NCBI GenBank assembly: GCA_937124965.1
Contig: CAKZLB010000029.1
Location: 1 to 53,759 of the forward strand
Reading direction: 5' to 3'
From: an uncultured Bacteroidota bacterium
GTDB taxonomy: Bacteria > Bacteroidota > Bacteroidia > NS11-12g > UBA9320
DNA length: 53,759 nucleotides
The notes below the pieces were generated by a model. The model saw only the letters and a program-made list of their open reading frames with translations. It had not been told where the DNA came from and did no database searches. A program made the position numbers and the translations under genes. Each line of letters starts with the position of its first letter. Within the stretch, counting starts at the first letter, position 1. Below are positions 20,022-29,193 of this stretch, one piece after another.

Positions 20022-22103
20022 ATGACAACAATGAATAGTTTAACACGATTTATCATAACAACAATTAGCATAATGTTTGGATTTTGTGCAAACGCACAAG
20101 ATTCAACGTCCAATGATTCGTTAAGAAATCCAAGTCATGCGCTTGAAACAAAAGTCGAAAAAGACCGGATTATATTAAGATGGGCTCCAGGGAATTACAG
20201 TTTTTTTAGACAAGGAGTAGATGAAGGATATATAATCGAACGAAGAGCTTTTACTATTAATCCCTACAAAGAGTTTTCTGACGAAACCGATGTTGATGGA
20301 GATTTTAAAGTGATCAAAACCGTTTTGCCATGGACCGAAGATGAATGGAAAGCAAATGCAAAGGATACTGGAGATGTATACGCTGGAGTTGCCATGCAAA
20401 TTCAGCTAAGCGGTGAAGCAAATCCCAAAACTTCAGATGAAGTAAGTCAGATAAGCACCTATTATGAAGATCAGCAAAGAAGGTTTGCTTTTGCACTTTT
20501 GGCTGCAGACTTCTCAGAAACGGCTGCACTTGGATTGGGTTTACGATATAATGATACCGACGTTAAGCCAGGCTATTATTACGAATATCGAATTCGATAT
20601 GCAAACTTGCCAGAAGGTTTGAAACAGGATACCGTAGAAGCGTGGGCTGACATGACAATACCATACGAAGCACACGTGGTTGACCATTGCTTTTTAGAAT
20701 CATCCGATCAGGCAATTACAGTTTACTGGACTCGCCACAACGATCAGTTTTTTACAGCCTATGATATTGAACGTTCAACGGATAAGGTGAATTGGAAAAA
20801 GTTGAACCGAAAACCATGGATAACCAGTTTATTCGAAGCAGAAACGCCTAATTTTTTCGTAGACAGTATTGATAACAATTCACAGATCTATTACTACAGA
20901 GTAAGAGGTTATACGTTGTTTGCCGACATGGGTAAATACTCAGAAATAATGAGTGATAAAGGGGTTGACCAAACACCTCCAGCGCCAGCTTGGGGAGTAA
21001 AAGCAGAAGACATGGGAGGCTATGTTGCTCTTGAGTGGGAAGCCATGCCAAATGAACCTGATTTTGATGGTTTTTATGTAGAAAGAAGTGATGCGGCGAA
21101 TGGATTTTTTGAAAGAATTAGTGAAAAATTACCAGCGGACGCTAGACAGTTTGCAGATTTAATGCCTGATCAATTAAGCCAAAATTATTATCGAGTAGTT
21201 ACCATTGACAAGCTGGGTAATGAGGCACCAAGTTTCTCGGATTTAGGATATATTTTGGATAGTATGCCTCCAAGTATTCCGGTGGGATTACGAGGTGAAA
21301 TTGATACGTTCGGACGAGTAAATTTAGATTGGACGCCAGGTCCAGAAGCCGATATTATTGGGTATCGAGTTTATTGGAGTAATGATAAAGAGACTGAGTT
21401 TACCCAATTAACGGGTGACGTAATTCCAGGTATAAACTTTACAGATAGCATAAAAGTAAAAACCTTAAACGAAGAAATATATTACCGCATAGTCGCTGTC
21501 GATCATCGTTTTAATCACTCAGAGTATTCTCAAATTCTAACAATCAAAAAACCTGATTTAGTTCCACCATCTGCGGCATTGATTTATGATTATGAAGTAA
21601 AGAATAAAAGCTTAACCATTAACTGGCACCCATCATCTAGTGATGACGTAGAAGCTCAGGAAATTTTCAGAAAGCTTGGAAGTAATGAATGGAAATCAGT
21701 AAACAAAACGAAGAATATTCAAGTAGACTCATTGTTTGATGAAAACTTAAAAGAAGGGCAGACGTATTCATACAAAATAGTAACGTATGACGACGCGAAC
21801 AATTCTTCAGAATCACAGACATTGAATGTAACGATTCCGAATGATGGTTTAAAAGAAACTAAAATGGTCGCCACAGTTGTAACAAATCAGAAGGAAGCAA
21901 CATTGACATGGCAAACGATACAGGGTAAAGTTAAATATGTAGTTTATAAGCAATCAGGGGAGAATACTGAGAAATTATTTAGTGTTTATAATCCGGTTGT
22001 AACCTGGAGTGATAAGAATTACAAAATTGGTGATACATACCAATTACGAGTAATTTATTCGACGGGTGAAGAATCTCAGATGTTCACATTTAGTGCTAAA
22101 TAG
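20022..22103 (+). CDS. Secreted protein of about six fibronectin type III modules
   Basis: 693 residues, ATG one base after the stop of the giant gene; signal peptide 1-26 (GFCANAQ). Fibronectin-III-like modules can be followed at about 40-210 (first one with an insertion), 213-320, 321-415, 416-512, 513-605 and 608-693. They show the Trp of strand B (LEWEA, LDWTPG, INWHPS, LTWQ), the Tyr of strand F (YYYRV, YYRVV, YYRIV, YSYKI) and PP linkers. No catalytic domain or T9SS sorting domain is present. It likely acts as an extended spacer or binding partner of the giant protein. Tight spacing supports co-transcription with the barrel and giant genes. Confidence 0.88.
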   Translation: MTTMNSLTRFIITTISIMFGFCANAQDSTSNDSLRNPSHALETKVEKDRIILRWAPGNYSFFRQGVDEGYIIERRAFTINPYKEFSDETDVDGDFKVIKTVLPWTEDEWKANAKDTGDVYAGVAMQIQLSGEANPKTSDEVSQISTYYEDQQRRFAFALLAADFSETAALGLGLRYNDTDVKPGYYYEYRIRYANLPEGLKQDTVEAWADMTIPYEAHVVDHCFLESSDQAITVYWTRHNDQFFTAYDIERSTDKVNWKKLNRKPWITSLFEAETPNFFVDSIDNNSQIYYYRVRGYTLFADMGKYSEIMSDKGVDQTPPAPAWGVKAEDMGGYVALEWEAMPNEPDFDGFYVERSDAANGFFERISEKLPADARQFADLMPDQLSQNYYRVVTIDKLGNEAPSFSDLGYILDSMPPSIPVGLRGEIDTFGRVNLDWTPGPEADIIGYRVYWSNDKETEFTQLTGDVIPGINFTDSIKVKTLNEEIYYRIVAVDHRFNHSEYSQILTIKKPDLVPPSAALIYDYEVKNKSLTINWHPSSSDDVEAQEIFRKLGSNEWKSVNKTKNIQVDSLFDENLKEGQTYSYKIVTYDDANNSSESQTLNVTIPNDGLKETKMVATVVTNQKEATLTWQTIQGKVKYVVYKQSGENTEKLFSVYNPVVTWSDKNYKIGDTYQLRVIYSTGEESQMFTFSAK

Positions 22104-22115
22104 TCACAGGTAGAT

Positions 22116-22460
22116 ATGCAGCTTTGGTCATTTTGTTTCATGTTGTTTGCCTACTTTCTCTTCAATATCGTCAGATGGCAATACGTTCTGCAAAATCCTT
22201 CAAAATTGATTTTAGATGTATTGGTTAGTTGGTTAATCGTATTTTTTGTACTAGGGTCAATTGTTTATGGAATGATTTATTTAGAGACTGAAGGATTGTA
22301 TTTTGTGCTTATTGGAATCCAAAGTTTAATATTAGTTGGTTTCGATTTGTATTATTATGAAAATCAGCTAAAATCAAGCGATTATCTTATTGCAATACAG
22401 TTGGTTAAAGTGGCATTTTTTATCCTACTTGGTTTTTGGTCGCTTCTTTCATTTTTCTGA
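22116..22460 (+). CDS. Small integral membrane protein closing the surface-protein operon
   Basis: 114 residues, starting 12 bp after the fibronectin-III gene. Four hydrophobic segments (about 3-20, 32-54, 60-78 and 90-114) separated by short polar loops such as LETEG and YYENQLKSSDY predict an inner-membrane protein. There is no homologous family I recognise. The gene ends 11 bp before the convergent response-regulator gene. Its place in the operon suggests a link with the exported barrel/giant proteins, but it could equally be an unrelated passenger. Confidence 0.7.
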   Translation: MQLWSFCFMLFAYFLFNIVRWQYVLQNPSKLILDVLVSWLIVFFVLGSIVYGMIYLETEGLYFVLIGIQSLILVGFDLYYYENQLKSSDYLIAIQLVKVAFFILLGFWSLLSFF

Positions 22461-22471
22461 GAAACAATCCA

Positions 22472-23170
22472 TTAAGTGGAATCGGATACAACCATCATAT
22501 AACCTTTACCATGTTGGTTCATAATAGTGATATTGCCTGCATCTGAAAGAAGTTTGCGCAAGCGGGTTATGTAAACATTAAGGCTTAAACTCTTATAATG
22601 GTCGTTATGACCCCAAACGGCAACTAGAATATCATCTCTGGAAATTACGGTATTTGGATTTTGGCAGAACAACAATAACAATTCGTTCTCTGTTGTACTT
22701 AAACTAGTCTCTTTGTCGCCTGATTTCAGCTTCGCAATGTTGGTATGAAACGTTATTTTTCCTAAATCATATAAGGTTTTAGGCTTTTGTTGACCTGTGG
22801 CTACTCGGTTTGTTATAATATTAATCCTCAGGTAAAGCTCTTCTAAGCTAAATGGTTTTGAAATGTAATCCTCCGCACCAAGTTTTAAACCTCTTATCCG
22901 GTCTTCCTTTCTTGTTTGTCCGGTAAGAAAAAGAAAAGGAACGGTCAATCCTGCATTGGTCATTTCCTCTGCTAATTCAAAGCCATCTTTTTGTGGCATT
23001 TTTACATCCATGAGGCACAAATCGTAATTGCCTTCATCAACCATCTGAATTACGTTATTTGGATTGTGACAAAGTTCAACGTCGAAATTTTTCGTAACTA
23101 GGTATTCCTGAACTAATTCACTTAATTCAAAATCGTCATCAATATACAGAATACGTTTTATAGCTGACAA
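22472..23170 (-). CDS. OmpR/PhoB-type response regulator
   Basis: 232 residues. The receiver domain (about 5-120) holds the acidic pocket Asp11-Asp13 (YIDDD), phospho-acceptor Asp55 (LCLMDVKMPQKDG), Thr83 (FLTGQ) and Lys105 (YISKPFS). A winged-helix Trans_reg_C domain (about 130-230) follows: STTENELLLLF, SRDDILVAVWG, SLNVYITRLRKLL, GKGYMM. It should be phosphorylated by the divergently transcribed TPR-histidine kinase 72 bp away. OmpR-type regulators usually bind direct repeats with one helical turn between them. Targets are unknown; the neighbouring four-gene operon and the phased repeats at 12307-12417 are candidates by proximity only. Confidence 0.95.
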   Translation of the reverse strand: MSAIKRILYIDDDFELSELVQEYLVTKNFDVELCHNPNNVIQMVDEGNYDLCLMDVKMPQKDGFELAEEMTNAGLTVPFLFLTGQTRKEDRIRGLKLGAEDYISKPFSLEELYLRINIITNRVATGQQKPKTLYDLGKITFHTNIAKLKSGDKETSLSTTENELLLLFCQNPNTVISRDDILVAVWGHNDHYKSLSLNVYITRLRKLLSDAGNITIMNQHGKGYMMVVSDST

Positions 23171-23185
23171 ACAGAGACTTTTTCA

Positions 23186-23197
23186 TTACAAGTGTAA
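23186..23197. promoter_or_regulatory. Palindrome between divergent response-regulator and kinase genes
   Basis: TTACA-AG-TGTAA is a perfect 5-bp inverted repeat with a 2-bp centre, placed 16 bp upstream of the response-regulator start and 46 bp upstream of the kinase start. TGTAAC recurs at 23235-23240 just before the kinase ATG. It may be an autoregulatory operator, but short AT-rich palindromes also arise by chance. Confidence 0.3.
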
Positions 23198-23242
23198 CAA
23201 AAAATCACGGTAATTGGTTTAAATTGTGGCTTTTTGTAACCT

Positions 23243-25132
23243 ATGAAATTCAGGATTTCTTTATTGATTTGGTTTGTCTTGATGGCACCAATTGCCTATG
23301 CTCAGTCCAACCCATTATCCGAGTTAAAAGCACAACTTTCTGAGACTAAATCATCAACAGATCGTTTACAGAAAATAGAGGAATATTGCCTCGAATATTT
23401 ATGGAATGAACCATTTCTCGCAGATACAATGGTTCAGCTTCTGGAAAAAGAAGCCGCCGAAAAACAAGATTCATTTTACATCGCGAGAGGGCATTTCTTT
23501 AGAGGAATTTTAAAATTTAACTGGAAGAAATTAGAGGATGCGTATGAAGACTTTTTAGAAGCTAGAAAGTATTTTGAAGAAATTGATAGTCAAAAACAAC
23601 TTGCCGAAGTTTACCACAACATTGGTCTAGTTCACAATGATTTTTTGGATAGTGCACAAAGTTTAAAATACCTTTTAAAAGCCAAGGAAATAAACAAGCG
23701 GCATGGATATTATGAGCAATTGATCAAAAATGAATTCATCATTATTACCTTAGAAAGTGATATTTCTAAGAAGCTCGATATGTATGTGTCTATTAGAGAT
23801 TCTAGTCTGAAATTTAATTACGATGAAGGTGTGTTGTTAGCAGATCTTAATAGCGGTGTAATTGGATATCATCTTGGATATTACGAGAAGACTTTAGGAT
23901 TTGTTGAAAATGCGGAAATGGTGATGAAACGCTCTGGAATTACTAAGTACGCTAGTGAATTATATGAAGTTAAAGCAGCGGCCTATTGGACCCAGTTAAA
24001 TTATCACAAAGCAGAAGAATATTTTAAAAAAGCGCTTGAAGGCTATCGAAAGAAAAACGCAAGAATGCGGATATCAGAAGTTTATTTAAATCTTGGAGAA
24101 ATAAACAACGAAGCAGGAGAATTAGATAGTTCGATAAGCTATTTAAAGAAATACATTGCGTTACAAGACTCGATTCTGATAACCGATAAAAGGGAGATAA
24201 TAAAGGAGGTAGAGGCTAGTTATAGATTAGAATATCAAGAGAAGGAAAATGCATTGTTACGCAAGGAAGCGAAACTTGACGATGCTAAATTGGAAACAGC
24301 GTCTCGCCAAAAAATACTTTTGATATTACTATTAGTGATTACCTTATTAACTATAGCACTTTTAACGGCACGTTACAATACAAAACAAAAGCACTATCAT
24401 GAGGTCGAGCAGATTAACAGTCAATTAAATAGCCTGAACTTAGAAATGGAAAGTATTTTACAAATGGTTTCACATGATTTTAGAACACCCTTGGCTAAGA
24501 TAAAAATGGCTGGAGAGCTTTTGGGAATACAAGAAAAAGACCTTAGCGATAAAAGTAAAAAGAAACTTGAAACTATTAATACATCCGTTGCAGAAGCCGA
24601 AGAATTAGTGTCAGACATCTTAGAAGTTAAACAGTTTATTTCAGATGAAAACCCAGTGTTGGATCCTCAAATGTTTGACGTTAATGCTGAAATTAAAGGG
24701 ATCTGTGCTCATTACGACCAACCGCTAATTTTGAAAAATATCGAGATAGACTATACCCATTCTGGAGAAACAGAGGTGTTTGCAGTTAAGGAAATGATTA
24801 AACGTATTGTCGGAAATCTGGTGTCAAATGCGGTTAAATTTTCTCCTCATGATACGAAGATTCATGTCAAAACATCGGTGGTCAATAGTCGCTTGACCTT
24901 AATTGTTATAGACAATGGGCCAGGGTTTAAAGAAGCGGATAAAATAAATGTTTTTAAAAAGTTCCCCAATATTGAAAATAGACCAGTTTCGTGGGGATCT
25001 TCTCATGGTTTGGGATTGTTTATTGTCAAAAAATTAGTGGATCAACTTGGAGGGGAGATTACTTTAAATTCGAATCCAGGAAAAGGCGCTGAGTTTGTGG
25101 TTAGTCTTCCGGTTGAAACTCAGTCAACCTAA
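23243..25132 (+). CDS. TPR-containing sensor histidine kinase
   Basis: 629 residues. Signal peptide 1-20 (APIAYAQ), so the sensor region faces the periplasm. Residues about 75-310 form tetratricopeptide-type helical repeats (AEVYHNIGLVHND, SEVYLNLGEINNEAGELD), followed by a coiled coil (about 320-356) and one membrane span (357-376). The cytoplasmic kinase core has the H box MVSHDFRTPLAKI (His411), N box NLVSNAVKFSP (Asn529), G1 IDNGPGF and G2 GLGLFIVKKLV. Family members couple an unknown periplasmic, often protein, signal to an OmpR-type regulator. The partner is the divergent regulator gene. The stop codon overlaps tail-to-tail by 4 bp with the porin gene at 25129. Confidence 0.95.
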   Translation: MKFRISLLIWFVLMAPIAYAQSNPLSELKAQLSETKSSTDRLQKIEEYCLEYLWNEPFLADTMVQLLEKEAAEKQDSFYIARGHFFRGILKFNWKKLEDAYEDFLEARKYFEEIDSQKQLAEVYHNIGLVHNDFLDSAQSLKYLLKAKEINKRHGYYEQLIKNEFIIITLESDISKKLDMYVSIRDSSLKFNYDEGVLLADLNSGVIGYHLGYYEKTLGFVENAEMVMKRSGITKYASELYEVKAAAYWTQLNYHKAEEYFKKALEGYRKKNARMRISEVYLNLGEINNEAGELDSSISYLKKYIALQDSILITDKREIIKEVEASYRLEYQEKENALLRKEAKLDDAKLETASRQKILLILLLVITLLTIALLTARYNTKQKHYHEVEQINSQLNSLNLEMESILQMVSHDFRTPLAKIKMAGELLGIQEKDLSDKSKKKLETINTSVAEAEELVSDILEVKQFISDENPVLDPQMFDVNAEIKGICAHYDQPLILKNIEIDYTHSGETEVFAVKEMIKRIVGNLVSNAVKFSPHDTKIHVKTSVVNSRLTLIVIDNGPGFKEADKINVFKKFPNIENRPVSWGSSHGLGLFIVKKLVDQLGGEITLNSNPGKGAEFVVSLPVETQST

Positions 25133-26340
25133 AATATCACCTGAACCATAAAATCTCCTCGCATAGAATTACTGCCGTTGTAATCGAACGATGATACGGC
25201 AGCGTTTAGTTTCAGGCTATTTTGTTTCACGTATTTCGTAATTCCAAATGATGTAAGTGTCGTTGTTTGAATTACAGATTTTTGATTCATATCGAACTCT
25301 GGGGAAACGACAGAATAGCGCAAATCTACACCATACCCAGATTTGGTCACATAACCTAACTGTGCGTTATATCCAGTTCCTAACGATAAAAATTCACTGA
25401 TTTGGGTTGGAACTAAATTTACAGAAGCTGTTTCATTAATATATGCTCCTTCAAGGCCTTTGGCTGTTGATACGTTGTACTCCCCCAAAAACGAAAACCC
25501 ATTCCATTTGAATAACAAATCCGAGTACAGTTGTCTGTAATCCGGTAGCTGATTTTGTCCTTTGTAATTATACAGAAAAACATCACCATGACCTTCACCC
25601 GTCTGATTGCTGGCTCCGTCATTATAACTAGCGGCTAAACCTATTACCACTTTAGGAGTTTGTTCTCGGTATAAATCAGCGATCATTTTATCATTTTTGT
25701 CGCTGAACATACCCATTGGAAATATATCAAGTCTTGCAGCATACTTGAAACCACCTAAATCTGGATCGGTCGAACTTGCTCCAAACGAATTCCTGCCATC
25801 TCCGGAGGTTATGGCTATTTGAGGAAGAAAAACCAACGAGCCTAGCTCAATTTTATTTTCAATAAAAATACCAAATTCACGACCCGAGTTGCTAAACGAA
25901 GTGCTCAACAAACTTCGATCTAAAAACTGCAGTTGATCTTCCATCAACATCATTTCTCTGTTGTTTGCGATGGTCTGTTTTTGTCCGAAAGTTACCTTAA
26001 ATGAGTTTGAGGGAGCATATGAAACCCATGCATCTAACAAAGGAGTGCCTAAACTGAAATCGGTTTGTATCAAAAACTCGAGATGTTCATTTTGAGCTTT
26101 GCCACCAATGTTGAAATACGTTCTTCGTGCATTGAAAAGATACTCAGCTTCATTGATACTGTCTTTCACTATACCGACAGTTGGTTGAATCATTCCACCA
26201 AGTTTAAAACTGTAATCACCATTATTCATGGAGAATGCTAACCCTTCCCCGAGTTCAAAACTAGAGGAATGTTGGTTGGGATTTTGCGCAAAAACAGTGA
26301 TGCTGCAAAGAAAAAGTAAGAGCGTAAGTACGTTTTTCAT
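25129..26340 (-). CDS. Outer-membrane porin of the OprO/OprP (porin O/P) type
   Basis: 403 residues, signal peptide 1-18 (SITVFAQ). The sequence opens with the family-like strand GLAFSMNNGDYSFKLGG, then FNARRTYFNIGGKAQNEHLEF and LLDAWVSYAPSNSFKVTFGQ, and ends in an aromatic residue (MVQVIF) as outer-membrane barrels do. It is clearly paralogous to the porin at 27888 (shared features: GEG(L/M)xFS, DAWV-Y-P, FGQ, RSxxxxSF, REFG). Family members pass anions such as phosphate or acidic solutes; given the adjacent peptidase and isoaspartyl dipeptidase, acidic peptides are a reasonable substrate guess. It is the last gene of the operon and starts 1 bp after the stop of the M14 gene. Confidence 0.85.
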   Translation of the reverse strand: MKNVLTLLLFLCSITVFAQNPNQHSSSFELGEGLAFSMNNGDYSFKLGGMIQPTVGIVKDSINEAEYLFNARRTYFNIGGKAQNEHLEFLIQTDFSLGTPLLDAWVSYAPSNSFKVTFGQKQTIANNREMMLMEDQLQFLDRSLLSTSFSNSGREFGIFIENKIELGSLVFLPQIAITSGDGRNSFGASSTDPDLGGFKYAARLDIFPMGMFSDKNDKMIADLYREQTPKVVIGLAASYNDGASNQTGEGHGDVFLYNYKGQNQLPDYRQLYSDLLFKWNGFSFLGEYNVSTAKGLEGAYINETASVNLVPTQISEFLSLGTGYNAQLGYVTKSGYGVDLRYSVVSPEFDMNQKSVIQTTTLTSFGITKYVKQNSLKLNAAVSSFDYNGSNSMRGDFMVQVIF

Positions 26341-26341
26341 A

Positions 26342-27883
26342 TTATAATTTCTCCGTTTTTAAATATCGATAAATAGGCAGTGTTTCTCCTAACTCACAGG
26401 ATAAAACATGAAAAGAAACAAAGCTATTTGGTGCTTCAGGTTCTAATACCTCAAACGCCAAGCTTGCATTTTTTTGATTGGTGTAAATGATAAAGCTTCC
26501 GGCGGGTATCGTTTTCGTTTCTTCATTTACGATAGTTTTTACTTTTTGACGATAAACCCCTTCGTATTTTTCCCCCTCTTTTGTGTATGATGAAACTGTG
26601 AAGGTTTCAATTGCTGCCATTTTATCTTCTTTGGTTTTTTCGAGTGTCAGACCAAGTGTTTTAAGTTTGTCGATTAAACGTGTATGCGATTGTTCGATAA
26701 TGTAAGCAGTTGGTCGCGCTCGAACCAACGTGGCGATTGAATTTGACGCATTATGAATCGTGGCATCTAACTCAATTTCGGAACATGTTTCAAGGTCAAT
26801 TACCGTGAGCTTTTCGTTATTAATATCTTTTTTACATGTTACTGTTACTTCTTGATGTGCACGTTCACCAAGTGCAAGTTCTTGTTTTAGTTTTTCGAAA
26901 TTTTGATATGATGAGTTGAGGTAAGACATGCCTATAAGAAATGTCGAATTCACACGCCTTTTAAACGAAGTTCTTCCAAGACCAACACCTCGAATTTCAA
27001 TTAAGCTTGATATACAATTGCTAAGCGCATACGATGTGGCACTGCTTCGAGCATTATTGGAACCTTGGTTGAAGTGAATATCGCCTAGTACTTTGGTTGT
27101 GGTGACATAATCACGATATGCGATACCATTGTTTTTTAGAACTTGTTCAGCATTCGTAACAAAGACATCTTTGGTAAGTTGACGCACGTTTAGTGGAACG
27201 TTTAAGTTTCCAGAATACATAAACATTGCATCATATCTGGAAGTAATGCCCATAGTACTTAGTTTCGAAAAATCCTTTCTATACGGTCGATATTCATGAA
27301 AATCAACGGCAACCTCCGCTTTGAAATTGCTAAATGCTTGCTTTAAGGAAACACTTTCTGGAGCCATTAATTTTGTTTGATCTCTATTCAAATCCAACCC
27401 GTTTGCAGCGTACCTGTCTTGTTTCAGATATCCGTCGATATTGGCCATTGGGACTATTCTAATTTCCAAACGGTCCAATAAATGACTATGACTAGAATCG
27501 TTTAACAGTCTTTCTAAAATGTACAGAACTCCTTCGGTACTAGCCATTTCATCACCGTGTAATCCGCCTTGCAACCAAACTCGAACTCTTGAAGTATCAC
27601 CGCTATTTTTTTTCAAGGTAACAAGAGGTATTGCCTTGCCTTTTTGGCTACTTCCGATATAGCTAATCGTCATAACATTGGAATGTTTGACTTGAAGCTC
27701 TGTTAGAAATTGGGTAAGCTCATCGTAGTTTGTAAACCCTTTCTTTTTTTGAAATGCAGGAGTGTTAATTTCGATATCTAACTCAGGAAAAAACTTTTTA
27801 GTAATTTTTTTAGGTTCTGGATTCAGTTGAGAAGTGAATCCCAAAAGCAGAACTGTTAATGTTAGTATCCCTAGTTTTTTCAT
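26342..27883 (-). CDS. M14-family zinc carboxypeptidase, exported
   Basis: 513 residues from the ATG at 27883; a longer frame from a TTG at 27898 would spoil the signal peptide (MKKLGILTLTVLLLGFTS). The M14 domain has zinc ligands His109 and Glu112 (GLHGDEMAS) and His196 (VDFHEYRP), substrate-binding Asn166-Arg167 (GLDLNRDQ), and the likely catalytic Glu296 (LIEIRGVG). It should remove C-terminal residues from peptides in the periplasm or at the surface. The last 180 residues form an extra domain ending LPIYRYLKTEKL without a sorting domain. It is flanked by two paralogous porins, as if peptides enter, are trimmed and handed on to the dipeptidase encoded upstream. Confidence 0.9.
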   Translation of the reverse strand: MKKLGILTLTVLLLGFTSQLNPEPKKITKKFFPELDIEINTPAFQKKKGFTNYDELTQFLTELQVKHSNVMTISYIGSSQKGKAIPLVTLKKNSGDTSRVRVWLQGGLHGDEMASTEGVLYILERLLNDSSHSHLLDRLEIRIVPMANIDGYLKQDRYAANGLDLNRDQTKLMAPESVSLKQAFSNFKAEVAVDFHEYRPYRKDFSKLSTMGITSRYDAMFMYSGNLNVPLNVRQLTKDVFVTNAEQVLKNNGIAYRDYVTTTKVLGDIHFNQGSNNARSSATSYALSNCISSLIEIRGVGLGRTSFKRRVNSTFLIGMSYLNSSYQNFEKLKQELALGERAHQEVTVTCKKDINNEKLTVIDLETCSEIELDATIHNASNSIATLVRARPTAYIIEQSHTRLIDKLKTLGLTLEKTKEDKMAAIETFTVSSYTKEGEKYEGVYRQKVKTIVNEETKTIPAGSFIIYTNQKNASLAFEVLEPEAPNSFVSFHVLSCELGETLPIYRYLKTEKL

Positions 27884-27887
27884 TCGA

Positions 27888-29189
27888 TTAAAATGCAAAT
27901 GATGTTAAGATTCTAGCGGTGAACTCATTGCCTGTTATTGGGTTTGCTTTAATGTCTGTTGCACCCGATCCAACTTCATTGTATGTAACAGATGCTTGTA
28001 CTTTGAAGCCATAGTTTCTGTTCGTATATTTTGCGATTCCTAACGTGTAATAGTTCGGACGATTATAAAACAAATTATTGTTTAGAAACGAAAATTCATC
28101 TGCTTCAATGTGGCAATATCGAGCATCAATTGAAAAGTGATTTTTAAAAATATAACCCGCTTGTATATTATATCCTTCACCCAACATCATTCTGCCTTTT
28201 ACATAGTTTTCGACGTTTTGCTCCCCGTTTACATTAAACGTTGTCGATGTTGAGCCATCGTTTCTCACGCGCGTTGTGATTTCAGTAGGAACAGTTGCAG
28301 CAGTTTTGACAAACTCGCCAAGCATTGAAAATCCGCGGTATTTGAATAAGAAGTCAATTCCAAACTTTGTAAAATCAGGCAGTGCTTCATTTTGATCATT
28401 GTCAAGATAAATAATGCTTCCACTATTTCTACCTCGCCGACTACTCATGCCGCTGTTGATGCTATAATTTGTGCCGATTACTAATTTGGGTGACAGTTCA
28501 CGAACCATATCAACTTGTCGATATTGACCATAATTTGTAAATAAGCCAAAAGGCAAGAAATCGAGCCTTCCGCCAACTTTTAAACCACCGTGGTCATTAT
28601 TAAATGCGTTTATACCGTCGCCATTTGTTACCGTTAAATAGGGTCTAAGGTAGCGGCCACCACCCACTCTGAAATTTCCTGAAGCAAATAATCCAAACTC
28701 CCGAATCGTAGAAAAGGAGGAGGTAACTCTGCTTCTTTCGACTAATTGTAAGGTTTGAGAACCCATGGTCAATTCGCGATTATCCGTTGGTGTAGAGCTT
28801 TGTCCAAATTTTATTTTTATTCGTTTTGTCGGATTATAAGCAACCCAAGCATCCATTAAAAATGTACTTAAATCGTCCCCAACTTCTGAAGCCCCGCTCA
28901 TATCTATTTGAAATCGATAATCTAGTTTATATTCAGGAACATCGCCTGTTAGACGCAAACGCAATCGTCGCACTCGGAACCGAGTGTAATTCGCATCAAA
29001 TGTGTCTGATGAACCGGCTCGGTTTTCAGCATAAAACTGTGAGTAGCCTCTGAGGTTCATGGAATACCCGTTTGCTCCAGAAAACGTCATTCCTTCTCCT
29101 GGAGTGTATTTATTTAGTTTTGGGTTTTGTGAAAATCCAAGAAACGTACTCAATAGAAGTATTACTATTAATGAGGTGTATGATTTCAT
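27888..29189 (-). CDS. Outer-membrane porin of the OprO/OprP type, second copy
   Basis: 433 residues from the ATG at 29189; the frame extends to a TTG at 29201 that would overlap the previous gene. Signal peptide 1-21 (STFLGFSQ). The opening strand GMTFSGANGYSMNLRGYSQF, an Arg-rich strand (FRVRRLRLRLTG), DAWVAYNPTKRIKIKFGQ and the terminal phenylalanine (ILTSFAF) mark a porin barrel. The Arg-rich early strand suggests an anion-preferring pore. It is paralogous to the porin at 25129 but clearly diverged, so the two probably differ in substrate. It begins 4 bp after the isoaspartyl dipeptidase gene. Confidence 0.87.
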   Translation of the reverse strand: MKSYTSLIVILLLSTFLGFSQNPKLNKYTPGEGMTFSGANGYSMNLRGYSQFYAENRAGSSDTFDANYTRFRVRRLRLRLTGDVPEYKLDYRFQIDMSGASEVGDDLSTFLMDAWVAYNPTKRIKIKFGQSSTPTDNRELTMGSQTLQLVERSRVTSSFSTIREFGLFASGNFRVGGGRYLRPYLTVTNGDGINAFNNDHGGLKVGGRLDFLPFGLFTNYGQYRQVDMVRELSPKLVIGTNYSINSGMSSRRGRNSGSIIYLDNDQNEALPDFTKFGIDFLFKYRGFSMLGEFVKTAATVPTEITTRVRNDGSTSTTFNVNGEQNVENYVKGRMMLGEGYNIQAGYIFKNHFSIDARYCHIEADEFSFLNNNLFYNRPNYYTLGIAKYTNRNYGFKVQASVTYNEVGSGATDIKANPITGNEFTARILTSFAF

Positions 29190-29193
29190 AAGA

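Noticed and set aside
25129-29189. Phosphate uptake system, from porin O/P similarity and the nearby PhoX gene
   Set aside because: No phosphate transporter or PhoB/PhoR features adjoin the porins, the operon encodes peptidases, and the PhoX-type gene is more than 14 kb away.
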